A stretch of DNA of 64,000 nt from [Clostridium] citroniae WAL-17108. Its GTDB lineage: Bacteria; Bacillota; Clostridia; Lachnospirales; Lachnospiraceae. The DNA lies in contig NZ_JH376420.1 of NCBI RefSeq assembly GCF_000233455.1, positions 1,004,535 to 1,068,534 of the forward strand, given 5' to 3'. The notes under the pieces are model-generated. The model had not been told where the DNA came from, did no database searches, and saw only the letters and a list, made by a program, of their open reading frames with translations. Shown here one piece after another: positions 32,341-42,684 of this stretch. Made by a program: the position numbers and the translations under genes. The stretch's first letter is position 1. Each line of letters opens with the position of its first letter.

Positions 32341-33951
32341 TTGAATAAAACAGTTATAGCTTCAACAAACAAAGTCAAGGCGAAAATACCCGATGGAAAT
32401 CTCACTTCCACCAACAAATCGCATGGACAAATAATAAACTATTCTGAGTTGAAGAAATTACTTCTTCAGAATGTAGGAAAAACAACTAATCGTACCTATG
32501 TTCAGTATACCAAAGATAACATTCAAACATATCTACGTTCACCATTATCAAACCTCGATAATATTAGATTAGTCTCACAATTCTTATATAGAGTTTCTGC
32601 TCCCTACAAAATTATCGTCAATTACTTTGCCAATCTCGGTACTTTTTCCTATAACACAATTTACAAAACTGACATAACTAAGTCTTCTTCAGAAAAGAAC
32701 AAAATGTTGAAGTCATATCAAGAGACACTTAGAAGGTTAGAATCAATACGCTTCAAAGATGAGTTACCCAGTGTAATAGCTACTGCCATTAGAGATGGTG
32801 CCTTTTTTGGATTCTGCTGTGACAATGAGGATACTTTCTTTATAAATGCATTAGATCCAAAATATTGTAAAGTATCTTCCTTACAGAACGGAGTTTACGA
32901 TTTTTCATTTAATGCATCATTTTTTGATCAGGGCACAAACAAATATTATATTGATAGTGACCTCAATCCTGATGGCCTTTGGGATCAAGTATTCATAGAT
33001 GGTTACAACACATATAAATCACAAGGACGGGATTATATGTGGTTTGATATCCCCCCCGAAAAGGGGATTTGTATCATTGCCGGTGATGATGCTATATGCC
33101 CACTACCTTATTTTCTTAGTGTCTTTAATGACTTATTAGATTTACTGGATTACCAGGACCTGATAAAAAGTAAAACCGAGTTAGAGAACACAGTATTGCT
33201 TATTAGCAAGATTCCTCTTTTGGATGGATCCAATGAGGTAAATGACTTTTCGGTTGATTTGGATCTGGTACAAGCTACTCAGGCCGTCATCGATGAAGTG
33301 GTTCCGTCTTTAGTGGCAACAGCCTATAGTCCCTGCGAAGTTGATAAAATTGAATTCAACAATGACAATCAGGTTCAGCAGACCAATATATATGGACAGG
33401 CGCTCTCTAACCTTATGAGTAATATTGGCCTAAGTGAAATGTTATTCAATCCAGATAAAAATGGATCTGTTGGGTTAAATGCATCGATTAAGGAAGATGA
33501 AATGGTATTCTTCCGGTTTCTTAGCCGGTTAGAATCATGGGTAAGCCGATATCTGCAGCTCAATATATCTGAAGACTACCTCTTCTATTTCCATCAAATA
33601 ACCTACTACAGCCGTAATGAATATGCCGGCAAACTTAAAGAAGCTGCTACTCTTGGTGTACCTGTAAAGATGGACTATGGAATTGTGCTTGGTTTTACAC
33701 CTCTTCAACTTGTCCAAAAAACTCATTTCGAGAATGCTCTTGATTTAAGTTCTCTTTGGACCCCACTCATATCTTCTTATAATGAAGCATCTCAGGAAAA
33801 AAGTGGTGCTCCGAAAAAGGACGATGAGGCATTAACGGATGAAGGGGCATCTAGCAGGGATGATGGTAAGAATGAAGGGACTGCTGCCAAGAAGGCACTA
33901 AACTCATCTCCCGCACGAGGACGCGGACGTCCCAGAAAAACGAAGGAGTAA
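32341..33951 (+). CDS. Portal protein
   Basis: 536 residues, TTG start with AAAGGAAGTG upstream. The order (after the terminase, before the protease) and the sequence pattern (LVSQFLYRVSAPYKIIVNYF near the start, a middle beta domain, then a crown-like helical part) fit a phage portal, the dodecameric DNA channel at the capsid vertex. The C-terminal 60 residues are polar and disordered and end in GRGRPRKTKE, an AT-hook-like basic motif. Confidence 0.85.
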   Translation: MNKTVIASTNKVKAKIPDGNLTSTNKSHGQIINYSELKKLLLQNVGKTTNRTYVQYTKDNIQTYLRSPLSNLDNIRLVSQFLYRVSAPYKIIVNYFANLGTFSYNTIYKTDITKSSSEKNKMLKSYQETLRRLESIRFKDELPSVIATAIRDGAFFGFCCDNEDTFFINALDPKYCKVSSLQNGVYDFSFNASFFDQGTNKYYIDSDLNPDGLWDQVFIDGYNTYKSQGRDYMWFDIPPEKGICIIAGDDAICPLPYFLSVFNDLLDLLDYQDLIKSKTELENTVLLISKIPLLDGSNEVNDFSVDLDLVQATQAVIDEVVPSLVATAYSPCEVDKIEFNNDNQVQQTNIYGQALSNLMSNIGLSEMLFNPDKNGSVGLNASIKEDEMVFFRFLSRLESWVSRYLQLNISEDYLFYFHQITYYSRNEYAGKLKEAATLGVPVKMDYGIVLGFTPLQLVQKTHFENALDLSSLWTPLISSYNEASQEKSGAPKKDDEALTDEGASSRDDGKNEGTAAKKALNSSPARGRGRPRKTKE

Positions 33952-33954
33952 AAT

Positions 33955-34140
33955 ATGCCCCAACCCTTTATAAAAACAAGCGACTGTGAAACGGCCAAAC
34001 GGCTATTGGATTCTGGATTCGTTTTGATTTCAGAAGTTGCTGGTATATACACATTCGTAAATGATGCTTCTAAATCAATAGATGTAAAGTTTGCAAATGA
34101 TCTCAAAAAGCTTAGTTTTTCTAACAAGCTTGAAATCTAG
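33955..34140 (+). CDS. Small head-region protein
   Basis: 61 residues (MPQPFIKTSDCETAKRLLDS and onward) just after the portal. Small proteins of this form occur between portal and protease in clostridial phages. Function unknown. Confidence 0.6.
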   Translation: MPQPFIKTSDCETAKRLLDSGFVLISEVAGIYTFVNDASKSIDVKFANDLKKLSFSNKLEI

Positions 34141-34180
34141 TCCCCATATTCTGGGCAAATCTGCAGAAAGGAGGTAAAGC

Positions 34181-35806
34181 TTGAAGGAAAAATTACTTAC
34201 TTTAGATAATCTCTATGAATTCTTTCTTAAACAAAATAAAGACATTCAGTTTTGCGCTAAGACATCTGGTTCGGATGGTATATGTGTACAAGTCCCCGCC
34301 TATTTTTCAGCTTCAACGGAATCGGCTAAAGGGCTGATGCCTGTACATATGAAAGTATGCCATACCAAACTCAATCGCAACAACTCATTTATTTCAGAAG
34401 AAAATATGAACAAGGCACTCCCCTCTCTCTTCAACAGGCCAATACTTGGTCACATAATCGTGAATGATGATGGAGTTGCTGATTTTCATGCACATGATAT
34501 GGAAATCAATGAGGATGACACGATTACATATATCGAAAGACCTGTAGGGGTCTTCCCTGAGTCATGCAACGCCCGCCTTGAATACGACAGTATCAATAAA
34601 AAGACTTATGTCCTTGCTGATGGGTATGTATATGAAGATTATGGGAACCAGGCTGCTTCCATATTAAGAAAATCCGGCTCCAAGAAAATGAGCTGTGAAC
34701 TGGTGGTAAATGAGTTTTCATTTAATGCAAAAGACAAATATTTAGAAATTACTGACTTTTATTTTAATGGAGCAACAATTCTTGGAACAGATCCCGATAC
34801 TGGTATCGAAATCGGAGAAGGAATGGTTGGAAGCGAGATATCTATAGAAAGCTTCAGTAAACAAAATAATAGCCACTTCTCTTCCATTCCTGGTGATGAA
34901 GAGAAATATAATTGTCTGCTTGAAAGACTTAATCAGGCCATCATGGCTATAGAAGAATTAAAAACCCAGCAAGAAAATTTGAAAGGCGGTGAAAATTTGA
35001 CAAAATTTGATGAATTACTTGCTAAATACGATGTGGATTTAAAGGATATAGAATTTGAATATGAAGGTTTAACAGATACAGAACTCGAAGCCGCCTTTGC
35101 TATGGCTTTTGACAGTATCACAGATAATTCTAACATGGAATCAAATCCGGATACTCCTCTAAATGATACGTTTGAGCATGACAATCCGTTACCAACAAAA
35201 AAACTTAATACAGTTAACAACATGACCAACATTAGTTTTGAATTGTCGCACGAAGACATCAGATACGCACTATATAAGCTAATTGAACCCTTTGATGAAA
35301 TGGACAATGATTATTATTACATATCTGCTGTCTATAATGATTATTTTGCTTTTGAGGGGTGGGCAAGCGGCCGGATCTGGGGACAGAAATATACACAAGA
35401 AAAAGATAATATTTCGCTTGATGGAGAACGGTATGAACTTTATAAGGAGCTCCTAACGGCATCAGAAAAAGCAGAATTAGAATCCATGCGTTCTAATTAC
35501 TCTGTTTATGAAAAGAAGTTGAATGAGTATGAACTGAACAGCAGCCGCAATGAGAAGCTGACCATATTAAAAGATGAAAAATATTCTGTTCTTACAGGAG
35601 ATGAAGCATTTAAAACACTTACAAATGACATTGACAACTACTCGGTTAAAGAACTTGAAGATAAAGCAAAGATTTTGCTTGCTGAGTATGTCCTCAAGGA
35701 GGGAACATTCTCTTATAAACCAAAAACAACCAACCGCGTTGCCTTCAATCTAACCGACATTGAAGATAAACCATATGGTTCTCTATTTGATGATTTAGAG
35801 CCCTAA
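34181..35806 (+). CDS. Prohead protease / scaffold fusion
   Basis: 541 residues, TTG start after AGGAGGTAAAGC. Residues 80-220 (LFNRPILGHIIVNDDGVADF, YIERPVGVFP, LADGYVYEDYG, MSCELVVNEF) resemble phage head maturation proteases or prohead-core proteins. After residue 240 the protein becomes acidic and coiled-coil-like as scaffolds are. An internal start (near 34988) could yield a separate scaffold. The C-terminal 150 residues contain the repeat-free block IRYALYKLIEPFDEMDNDYY. It is placed before the capsid gene, as expected. Confidence 0.7.
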   Translation: MKEKLLTLDNLYEFFLKQNKDIQFCAKTSGSDGICVQVPAYFSASTESAKGLMPVHMKVCHTKLNRNNSFISEENMNKALPSLFNRPILGHIIVNDDGVADFHAHDMEINEDDTITYIERPVGVFPESCNARLEYDSINKKTYVLADGYVYEDYGNQAASILRKSGSKKMSCELVVNEFSFNAKDKYLEITDFYFNGATILGTDPDTGIEIGEGMVGSEISIESFSKQNNSHFSSIPGDEEKYNCLLERLNQAIMAIEELKTQQENLKGGENLTKFDELLAKYDVDLKDIEFEYEGLTDTELEAAFAMAFDSITDNSNMESNPDTPLNDTFEHDNPLPTKKLNTVNNMTNISFELSHEDIRYALYKLIEPFDEMDNDYYYISAVYNDYFAFEGWASGRIWGQKYTQEKDNISLDGERYELYKELLTASEKAELESMRSNYSVYEKKLNEYELNSSRNEKLTILKDEKYSVLTGDEAFKTLTNDIDNYSVKELEDKAKILLAEYVLKEGTFSYKPKTTNRVAFNLTDIEDKPYGSLFDDLEP

Positions 35807-35815
35807 TCTGATTTT

Positions 35816-35839
35816 GAAAGCTTAAGAGCTTTCTTTTTT
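35816..35839 (+). terminator. Rho-independent terminator before the head genes
   Basis: GAAAGCT/AGCTTTC hairpin with a 4-base loop, then six T. It would limit readthrough from packaging genes into the capsid genes. Confidence 0.8.
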
Positions 35840-35867
35840 ATTGTCAAAATGAAAGGAGATATTTTTT

Positions 35868-36377
35868 ATGACTAATTATAATTTAGGAGCTACACATGGC
35901 GCGGTTGAAACCTCACTTATGCTCGCCACAAATGGTGGTGCACATATTTTAAACCTGCGCGCTCACGAAGATATTGATAACGGTAATGTTGTTGCATTAG
36001 GTGATCATGATGCCAAAAATCTTGATGTATGGTATTCCAAGTCTCCAGCTGCGACCGACCACGTTTTTTTAGTAGGAACATCCGTTGTTATTTATGAAGA
36101 TTATACCGAAATGTTCCAAGATGAGGCCCGGTTTTACAATGCCAAAGATGACGTTATGCGATGCTACGATATGAAGCCATATGATAAGTTTGCTATTTCA
36201 AAGGAAGCATTGGGTACAAATGCGGATGATGCCGCAATTGGAAAGTACCTGATTCTTGAAGCTGGCAAAACAAAACTTCAGGTCGCAGATGCCCCTGGTG
36301 ACAGTGCATTTGCTGCTCATGTGTATGACATTGCAACTAATGGGAAGTACCGTGCCATGGTACTTAAAAACGCCTAA
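35868..36377 (+). CDS. Putative head decoration protein
   Basis: 169 residues with AAAGGAGAT upstream. Beta-rich, no cysteine cluster. It lies directly before the major capsid gene, where decoration/stabilisation proteins are usual (residues such as HEDIDNGNVVALGDHD). Call by position and composition. Confidence 0.65.
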   Translation: MTNYNLGATHGAVETSLMLATNGGAHILNLRAHEDIDNGNVVALGDHDAKNLDVWYSKSPAATDHVFLVGTSVVIYEDYTEMFQDEARFYNAKDDVMRCYDMKPYDKFAISKEALGTNADDAAIGKYLILEAGKTKLQVADAPGDSAFAAHVYDIATNGKYRAMVLKNA

Positions 36378-36396
36378 TGAAAGAGGTATTTGAATA

Positions 36397-37500
36397 ATGA
36401 GATTAGACTTTAATTACGATGCATGCGCTGACAACATCAAGGCCGTGTTCAGTGCTCCCGATTACATAGAATTTTCAAAATTATGTTCTGATACCGTTAA
36501 GGGAGCTGTAGTCAAATATAGTACAGAGGATGCTAATAGAATAATCCTGAAAAATGTACGCAAGGTAATGGGAATTAGCAATAATCCTACCATTAGAGAA
36601 GTAAAGAAATCACTGAAGAAAACCGCTAATAGGGAAGCAATGTTTGAGTTAGTTGCCGAGACTATTGAGGATACGATCATTACTGGCTGGCAGGATCAAC
36701 CGTTTTTTGTTAAGTATGTAGAGTACCGTACAATGGCTTTGGGGCAGAGCAATCGGTTCTCCGTACCGGAAAATACTGATTTCATTGTAAGTGAGATTTC
36801 CGCAAGTAACCACATGATCACTCGTCAGAGACCTGGAAAGGGTAAAGAGTTTACCGTAAGTGTTAAGTCTTATGGTGCAAAATTCTATTGCGAGGCTGAG
36901 GCTTACTTAATGGGACTTGAAGATTGGTCTGCTTTAATCGAAAAGATTGCTAAAGCCTATACTAAACGCATCAATACTTTAATCTATTCCGCAATTAAGT
37001 CTGCCGGTAAAATGCTGCCTAATCCAGATCAGTGGAATATTGCATCTCAGATGCAGAAGGCTGACAGAAAGAACTTTGATAAACTTTGCCAAGATGTAGC
37101 CATGGCTACTGGCAAACAGCCCATTATTATAGGTACAGCTGTTGGCTTAGCACGCCTTACAGACATGGCCGATGTTGACTGGGCACCGGAAAGTGCAAAG
37201 TCGGATGTTTACAGTCTTGGGCGCCTTGGAAAATGGACTAAATATGATATCATTGAAATCCCAAATGCCTTTGAGGACAATGACACCAGTAAATATTTGG
37301 TAGATGATGATATCCTATACATTATGCCCGATAGCGGACAATTCATTAAGTGGTATGATGAAGGCGATACTGAGATTTATGAAATCACAGATAGGGCTAC
37401 TCATATGGATCACACTTATGACTACGAGATCAGCCGTAAGTTTGGCCTGGGTATAGTAACTGCCGGTACAAGGTTTGGTACGGTTAAAATAGCCGACTAA
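36397..37500 (+). CDS. Major capsid protein
   Basis: 367 residues. The HK97-like features are an N-terminal helical part, an extended-arm/E-loop region (RFSVPENTDFIVSEISASNH) and a P-domain helix (YTKRINTLIYSAIKSAGKML). The block PIIIGTAVGLARLTDM and the C-terminal RFGTVKIAD match capsid proteins of clostridial siphophages. It follows the decoration protein. A weak GGCAAC/GTTGCC hairpin after the stop may attenuate transcription. Confidence 0.85.
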   Translation: MRLDFNYDACADNIKAVFSAPDYIEFSKLCSDTVKGAVVKYSTEDANRIILKNVRKVMGISNNPTIREVKKSLKKTANREAMFELVAETIEDTIITGWQDQPFFVKYVEYRTMALGQSNRFSVPENTDFIVSEISASNHMITRQRPGKGKEFTVSVKSYGAKFYCEAEAYLMGLEDWSALIEKIAKAYTKRINTLIYSAIKSAGKMLPNPDQWNIASQMQKADRKNFDKLCQDVAMATGKQPIIIGTAVGLARLTDMADVDWAPESAKSDVYSLGRLGKWTKYDIIEIPNAFEDNDTSKYLVDDDILYIMPDSGQFIKWYDEGDTEIYEITDRATHMDHTYDYEISRKFGLGIVTAGTRFGTVKIAD

Positions 37501-37561
37501 TTTGACGTGGCAACTGTCAAAGGATGGTTGCCGCCATTTTATTGATATAAAGGAGATAATA

Positions 37562-38098
37562 ATGCCAGCAAGACAAACAACAGCCAGAAAGCCAGCCGCC
37601 AAGGCGGATCCTGCAAACTCCGAACAGCTTGAAGTGGTAAAGCAGAAAGAATTCAAACCCGGTGATATGATCCCCTGCCGCTCCTACTTCTTAGGAAGGC
37701 TAACTTTTAATGGTGAATCAGGCGTCCATTACTTTTGGGCTAAAATGGGTGATGTCAAATATGTTCAATATGTGGATTTAAAAACTGCATTTATGGAGAC
37801 ATCCGATTATATATTTGAGCCACTTCTTATTATTGAAGATGAGGATTTCTTAAATGATCCATTTTTCCAGGAGCTGCATGAAATATACGAAAAGCTATGG
37901 AGTGAAGATGATATAAATACTTTTCTCTCCCTTCCTAATCAGAAATTTGAAAATGAATTAAGATCTGCCCCCGCGGTCCTCAAGAACCTGATTAAATCTA
38001 AGGTTGGTAGTCTGGTTTCCAAGAATAACTTTGATAGTATTAAAAAGATTGAGATCATTGATTCTATCTGCGGGACCGATTTTAAAGCAATGATCTAA
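37562..38098 (+). CDS. Head-completion-region protein
   Basis: 178 residues from the ATG at 37562 (AAAGGAGAT upstream). A basic disordered N-terminus (MPARQTTARKPAAKAD) is followed by beta strands and a helical tail. Position suggests a head-tail connector component. Confidence 0.6.
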   Translation: MPARQTTARKPAAKADPANSEQLEVVKQKEFKPGDMIPCRSYFLGRLTFNGESGVHYFWAKMGDVKYVQYVDLKTAFMETSDYIFEPLLIIEDEDFLNDPFFQELHEIYEKLWSEDDINTFLSLPNQKFENELRSAPAVLKNLIKSKVGSLVSKNNFDSIKKIEIIDSICGTDFKAMI

Positions 38099-38114
38099 GT
38101 CAGAGGGTGGCCAT

Positions 38115-38582
38115 ATGACACTCTTTTATGAAGATATATTCTCATATTTTTTGGGAAAGCAAAAAGACTATAAACTGATATCTCTTCCTGAAGAGATGGC
38201 AAATGAAAATATGTGTGAATGGCTCCATGCAGCTGCCTCAAAACCATATGTGAGAAAATTGTTCAAAGAATTTACAATGAGCGATGAGACAACCAAAATT
38301 GATGCTGTTCTATTCCAAAGCATTGACGATAACTTTGATTCAGATTTTATTGTAGATATTCTTTCGCTAGGAATGCTGGTTGAATGGATGCGTCCAAAGT
38401 TAAATTCAACAGAAAATCTGGAGCAAATGTACGGTGGTAAAGAAGAAAAATTCTATTCCCAATCCAACCACTTAGCCCAATTGCAAAGCCGGAATAGAGA
38501 AATCAAGAATGATCAACGCAAATTAATCAGAAGTTTCGGGTACGACTATGACGTTATCTCAAAGAGAGGGGAACAAAAGTGA
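38115..38582 (+). CDS. Hypothetical structural-region protein
   Basis: 155 residues, GAGGGTGG upstream. Helical; its stop overlaps the next gene's GTG (GTGA). Unrecognised. Confidence 0.6.
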   Translation: MTLFYEDIFSYFLGKQKDYKLISLPEEMANENMCEWLHAAASKPYVRKLFKEFTMSDETTKIDAVLFQSIDDNFDSDFIVDILSLGMLVEWMRPKLNSTENLEQMYGGKEEKFYSQSNHLAQLQSRNREIKNDQRKLIRSFGYDYDVISKRGEQK

Positions 38583-38890
38583 AGCATATATATGGAACTT
38601 TTTCGGCTGAACAGATTCATCAGCAGAAGGAGAATCTGCATAATTCCATCCACTGGCTTTTGCTTTACAAAGAACAACAGTATCCCCATTTATCAAGTTA
38701 TATAAAGTCTTTGATGATACGCATATCTGGATTGAACAAGCTTTTAAACGAACCTGCCGAATTAGTCACTTTACTAAGCCTTCTACAAGCCATAAGGGAT
38801 ATGAATGATTCTCCCGATTGTGACTTTAAAATGTACAGAAAATTAGTGCTTGATGCGCACTCTATAACCGACATGATAAAGGAGGAATAA
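38579..38890 (+). CDS. Hypothetical structural-region protein
   Basis: 103 residues, GTG start overlapping the previous stop by four bases. All-helical. Unrecognised. Confidence 0.6.
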   Translation: MKHIYGTFSAEQIHQQKENLHNSIHWLLLYKEQQYPHLSSYIKSLMIRISGLNKLLNEPAELVTLLSLLQAIRDMNDSPDCDFKMYRKLVLDAHSITDMIKEE

Positions 38891-38891
38891 C

Positions 38892-40106
38892 ATGCCTTCA
38901 TTATCTAAGTTAAAGGAGATATACAGAAATCAAGATGGATCAGCTGTGTCCCTGGGAGAAATACGCAGTGAAGCATCAGATCTTATCATGGAGTCAACGT
39001 GGGATGGTGATCCTCAAAGTCGCATTGCTTACATATATGACTATTTTCATGATAACGAATCATCTATGGCATATAAGCTGAACTCACCAAAAGATTCATT
39101 GAAGATACCCGTTCACATTAAATTCATCGTACATTCCTACAACGCAGATGGAAAAGACCAGGTTAGTTACCACATACAGTTTAAGCCATCATATTCCTGT
39201 TCACTTGATTATTATGAGCAATCATATGAAAAGAAATATGGAGCCCAGTTTCCTATTGGACTTTATATTGATATCCCCGATAGAAAAGGCTCTTATCGCC
39301 GTTGGTTAATAGCCGAGGACGGAAGTCGCTATGATCTTTCTTTTGATAAGTACTGTGTTTATCCGACAAATTATTTATTACATTGGATCGATGAAAGTGG
39401 CAGTTCAAGATTGCTCCGGCATATGTGGGCTGTTGAAAGAATGAGAAACAGTTACAACGCAGGGGTTTATACAGATAGAGTTTTTACACGAGTGGAGAAC
39501 CAAACAGTATTATGGCTTCCTATGAATTCCATTTCAGAAAAACTGACATATGATAAACGGCTTATAGTCTCTGCACCAATTGACTGTCCATTAACATGGG
39601 CGGTAAGTAAGGTAGAAAATACTTTGCCGTATGGTATAAATCGCTTGGTACTTTATCAAGACACATTTAACCGCGATATTGATTATGTCAATCTTGACAC
39701 CGGCGAAATGTATGCTGATTACTATTTATCACCCATCTCTCCTACCCTGCCATCTGATTCCTCTGTCTCTGGCATTCACGGTAACATGATCGTTAGTACA
39801 AAGAACATACGAGTTGGTGGAGGCCATAAGAAGGTACAAGTGCAATGGATGAATCCGAATGGTTCTGAAAACAAATCTATTACAACTATGATCAATGACT
39901 GGAATTTCTCAATTGATAACAATGATGTTTCTAACTTAGTTGATATGATCCCCGTTTATGATTCTGATAATAATATCCTACCAAATGTGATCAAGATACA
40001 GTTTTTAGGTGACTTCAATTATCTCACCAAAATACTTATGGTAGAAGCTCATAACCCTGCAGGTGATGAGAAGGCATATATTGGACTTGAGATTTTAAGT
40101 TTATAA
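38892..40106 (+). CDS. Putative neck/connector protein with Ig-like C-terminus
   Basis: 404 residues with AAAGGAGG before the ATG. Residues 60-270 are beta-rich (IPVHIKFIVHSYNADGKDQV; LYIDIPDRKGSYRRWLI). The C-terminal 110 residues after a Ser/Pro linker look like an immunoglobulin-like domain. It lies between capsid and tail genes, where neck proteins are found. Confidence 0.55.
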   Translation: MPSLSKLKEIYRNQDGSAVSLGEIRSEASDLIMESTWDGDPQSRIAYIYDYFHDNESSMAYKLNSPKDSLKIPVHIKFIVHSYNADGKDQVSYHIQFKPSYSCSLDYYEQSYEKKYGAQFPIGLYIDIPDRKGSYRRWLIAEDGSRYDLSFDKYCVYPTNYLLHWIDESGSSRLLRHMWAVERMRNSYNAGVYTDRVFTRVENQTVLWLPMNSISEKLTYDKRLIVSAPIDCPLTWAVSKVENTLPYGINRLVLYQDTFNRDIDYVNLDTGEMYADYYLSPISPTLPSDSSVSGIHGNMIVSTKNIRVGGGHKKVQVQWMNPNGSENKSITTMINDWNFSIDNNDVSNLVDMIPVYDSDNNILPNVIKIQFLGDFNYLTKILMVEAHNPAGDEKAYIGLEILSL

Positions 40107-40116
40107 GGAGTATTGT

Positions 40117-40704
40117 ATGGGAGTATTTATAACGAATCCTCAACCAACTATGGATTTCACAAAATTCCTGTCTCTTCCAGATTCAGATAATATCAGAATT
40201 AAAGATATTATAAAAAAGAAGATACTGGCAAATAACGATATATTATATTTGCTTAATGCCGCCGAGGATGATTATGAAGCAGAGGACTTTTTTGGAAAAT
40301 ATGTATTACCCTGCTATATTGTAGATAGTTCAAACGCGGAAGTGCACAACTACCTGTGCTTTGAAACTTCATTCTTTGAAACACCTAGATATAGTGAAAT
40401 ATATAAAACCATGCAAATTATATTTTATATATGCATAAATAAGTCTGACATTATTCACCCACAAAGCGGTATAGCCCGCCATGATTTAATATCTGCGTTG
40501 TTAACCAGAGACATTAATTGGTCTGAAGCCTTTGGAATGAAATGTAAAATTGTTCAAGACAAGGCCAGTACTACTGACCTTAACTACGCCACCAGAACAC
40601 TAATATTTGAATGCGAACTCCCCAATGGAATTGCCAAGACAGACATGACAAATGGTGAAACCTATTTCTGTAATAATGATCCAGATGAGGAGTGGTATGC
40701 ATGA
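40117..40704 (+). CDS. Putative tail completion protein
   Basis: 195 residues, TAAGGAG upstream. The pattern (YSEIYKTMQIIFYICINKS; ARHDLISALL; TRTLIFECELP) resembles phage tail-terminator proteins. Call by position and pattern. Confidence 0.55.
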   Translation: MGVFITNPQPTMDFTKFLSLPDSDNIRIKDIIKKKILANNDILYLLNAAEDDYEAEDFFGKYVLPCYIVDSSNAEVHNYLCFETSFFETPRYSEIYKTMQIIFYICINKSDIIHPQSGIARHDLISALLTRDINWSEAFGMKCKIVQDKASTTDLNYATRTLIFECELPNGIAKTDMTNGETYFCNNDPDEEWYA

Positions 40705-41453
40705 GCTTATTCTCATCCGGAAGTGAAGAACTGCGCATATACCGTGGGGAGGATTATGTAATCAATGAACATATCGTTGTCCATACTCCAACACTTGATG
40801 AAATATGCAATTATGGTGAAGATGAATACTTTTCGCTCATTCATTTTCTAGCTGCTACTCCCACCGATCTATGCTATCAGTTATGGGACCTTGGATTTGA
40901 TTATACGACCATCTCTGACTATGTTCTTTTTTCGCAGCTTATATCTAAGATGTTCCCACCAGAAAAAACATCTATTATTTTCGGCAGACTGGATTTCACA
41001 AAATTCCGTCTGAAAGCTCATCCAAATAATAAAGGTGAGATCGTTATGGAGTATCCTGATGGTAGCTGGTATATTGACGAATGTACATATGAAATTCTTG
41101 TTGATTACCTACGCAAAGTACATTTTCTAGAAAAGAATGTAGCCATACCAGCTAATGAAAGTACGAAGATGGTTTTAATAGAAGATGCTCGTGATGAAGC
41201 TTTGATTAAAAGCCGTAATCATAAGCATTCCTCTTTACTAAACATGATATCAGCCATGGTCAATAGCGAAGGATTTAAGTATAACCATAATGAAGTATGG
41301 AATCTTAAAATAAACGTATTCATGGATAGTGTTATGAGGATAGGGAAAATAAAAAATGCAAGCCTGTTACTTCAAAGTGGGTATTCAGGTTTTGGAATAA
41401 ATTTAAAAGAAGTTGATCAAAAACAACTCAATTGGATGGGCGGTTTATACTAA
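40701..41453 (+). CDS. Hypothetical tail-region protein
   Basis: 250 residues from the ATG at 40701 (GAGGAGTGG upstream), overlapping the previous stop. Acidic alpha/beta protein of unknown family. Confidence 0.6.
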   Translation: MSLFSSGSEELRIYRGEDYVINEHIVVHTPTLDEICNYGEDEYFSLIHFLAATPTDLCYQLWDLGFDYTTISDYVLFSQLISKMFPPEKTSIIFGRLDFTKFRLKAHPNNKGEIVMEYPDGSWYIDECTYEILVDYLRKVHFLEKNVAIPANESTKMVLIEDARDEALIKSRNHKHSSLLNMISAMVNSEGFKYNHNEVWNLKINVFMDSVMRIGKIKNASLLLQSGYSGFGINLKEVDQKQLNWMGGLY

Positions 41454-41484
41454 CTCATCCCTTTTCTTTGAAAGGAGACAAATT

Positions 41485-42285
41485 ATGGTTTTTAATCCAA
41501 ATGAATTAATATTGGAGAAAATTCGGGCTATTGAGGAATATGATCCTCAGACCTTAGAATTAACCGGTAGATACACTCAGATTGAAGAGCCATCGCTTCA
41601 AACATCAGCAGAAGGAACTGATGTTACTGACGCTATGGGAACACCGATCATGACTTTTTATCGGAATCAGCAAGCACAATTAAGTTTTACCAACTCACTT
41701 TTCTCTCTTGATTTAGCTGCTACTCAGTTTGGATCAGAAAAAGTGGTTGCGGGTGAAGATGCAAAACTAAAAATACCGACATCCGAAATCATTAAAGTGG
41801 GCGGGACCGCTGAAGCTCCCACTGCGGAATTACATTACACTCCTATTACAGGTACTGTAAAGTATGTGAAAGTAGTAAATGCAAATAAGACTTTTGGAGA
41901 AACATACATCCTTGATACGGCAGCTTCTGCAGATGACAAAAAGTTCTCTCTGGCGGACAAAGTAATCACATTGCCCAAAGGAGTAACTGGACGAGTTTTT
42001 GTGAGTTATGTCAGAGAGACTTCTACCGGTGCTTCGGTATCTAAACGCAGCGATGGCATTCCGGAGATTAAGACCATCTGGATGCATGCAATCTTTCATG
42101 ATCCTTGTAATGAGAATGTAAAGTATGCCGGTGTTATAGTGGCCGAAAATGCCCAAATTGATCCAAGCAGCGTAGAAATCGGCTTGAAATCCGATAGCAA
42201 GCACTCTGCTACATATTTAATCCGTCCAGATTATTGCAATGAAGAAGAGTCTAAGCTGTTTGAAATATTAGTGAGTCAAGACTAA
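41485..42285 (+). CDS. Major tail tube protein
   Basis: 266 residues from the ATG at 41485 (AAAGGAGAC). N-terminal YTQIEEPSLQTSAEGTDVTD and IMTFYRNQQAQLSFTNSLFS, then a beta-rich body and a C-terminal part of GLKSDSKHSATYLIRPDY type, as in tail-tube proteins of clostridial siphophages. It polymerises around the tape measure. Confidence 0.7.
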   Translation: MVFNPNELILEKIRAIEEYDPQTLELTGRYTQIEEPSLQTSAEGTDVTDAMGTPIMTFYRNQQAQLSFTNSLFSLDLAATQFGSEKVVAGEDAKLKIPTSEIIKVGGTAEAPTAELHYTPITGTVKYVKVVNANKTFGETYILDTAASADDKKFSLADKVITLPKGVTGRVFVSYVRETSTGASVSKRSDGIPEIKTIWMHAIFHDPCNENVKYAGVIVAENAQIDPSSVEIGLKSDSKHSATYLIRPDYCNEEESKLFEILVSQD

Positions 42286-42339
42286 TCGTTAAGGAGGGAT
42301 GGTAACACCATCTCTTCTTAATTTATATAGGAGACATCT

Positions 42340-42684
42340 ATGCCAAGAAAACAAAAATGTATCTGCTGCGGGAAAACCTATGATTTATGCATTCATTGCC
42401 CTACAGACGTTGGCTATACGCCATGGCGAACCATGCATTGTTCAGTGGATCACTTCAAGATTTTTGAGTTGGTTCGGGATTATGTGAATGGGAAGTTACC
42501 AAAGGACAAAATTTTAGAGATGCTGGCAAAAACAAATACGGAGGGTTATGAAAGATTCAACACTCAGACGGGCGCTGTACTCCGCGAACTCTTTAAACCT
42601 GATGGAGAGGATGATATTATCAGCCCCGAAAACGAATCAAGTGATAAAGTATTAAAGCATCGAAAACCCAAGACGCAGATTTAA
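42340..42684 (+). CDS. Zinc-finger protein in tail module
   Basis: 114 residues. CICCGKTYDLCIHC and a later MHCSVDHFK give a Cys/His metal site. The rest is helical with a disordered basic tail. It occupies the usual tail-assembly chaperone position but shows no resemblance. A weak GATGGT/ACCATC hairpin precedes it. Confidence 0.6.
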   Translation: MPRKQKCICCGKTYDLCIHCPTDVGYTPWRTMHCSVDHFKIFELVRDYVNGKLPKDKILEMLAKTNTEGYERFNTQTGAVLRELFKPDGEDDIISPENESSDKVLKHRKPKTQI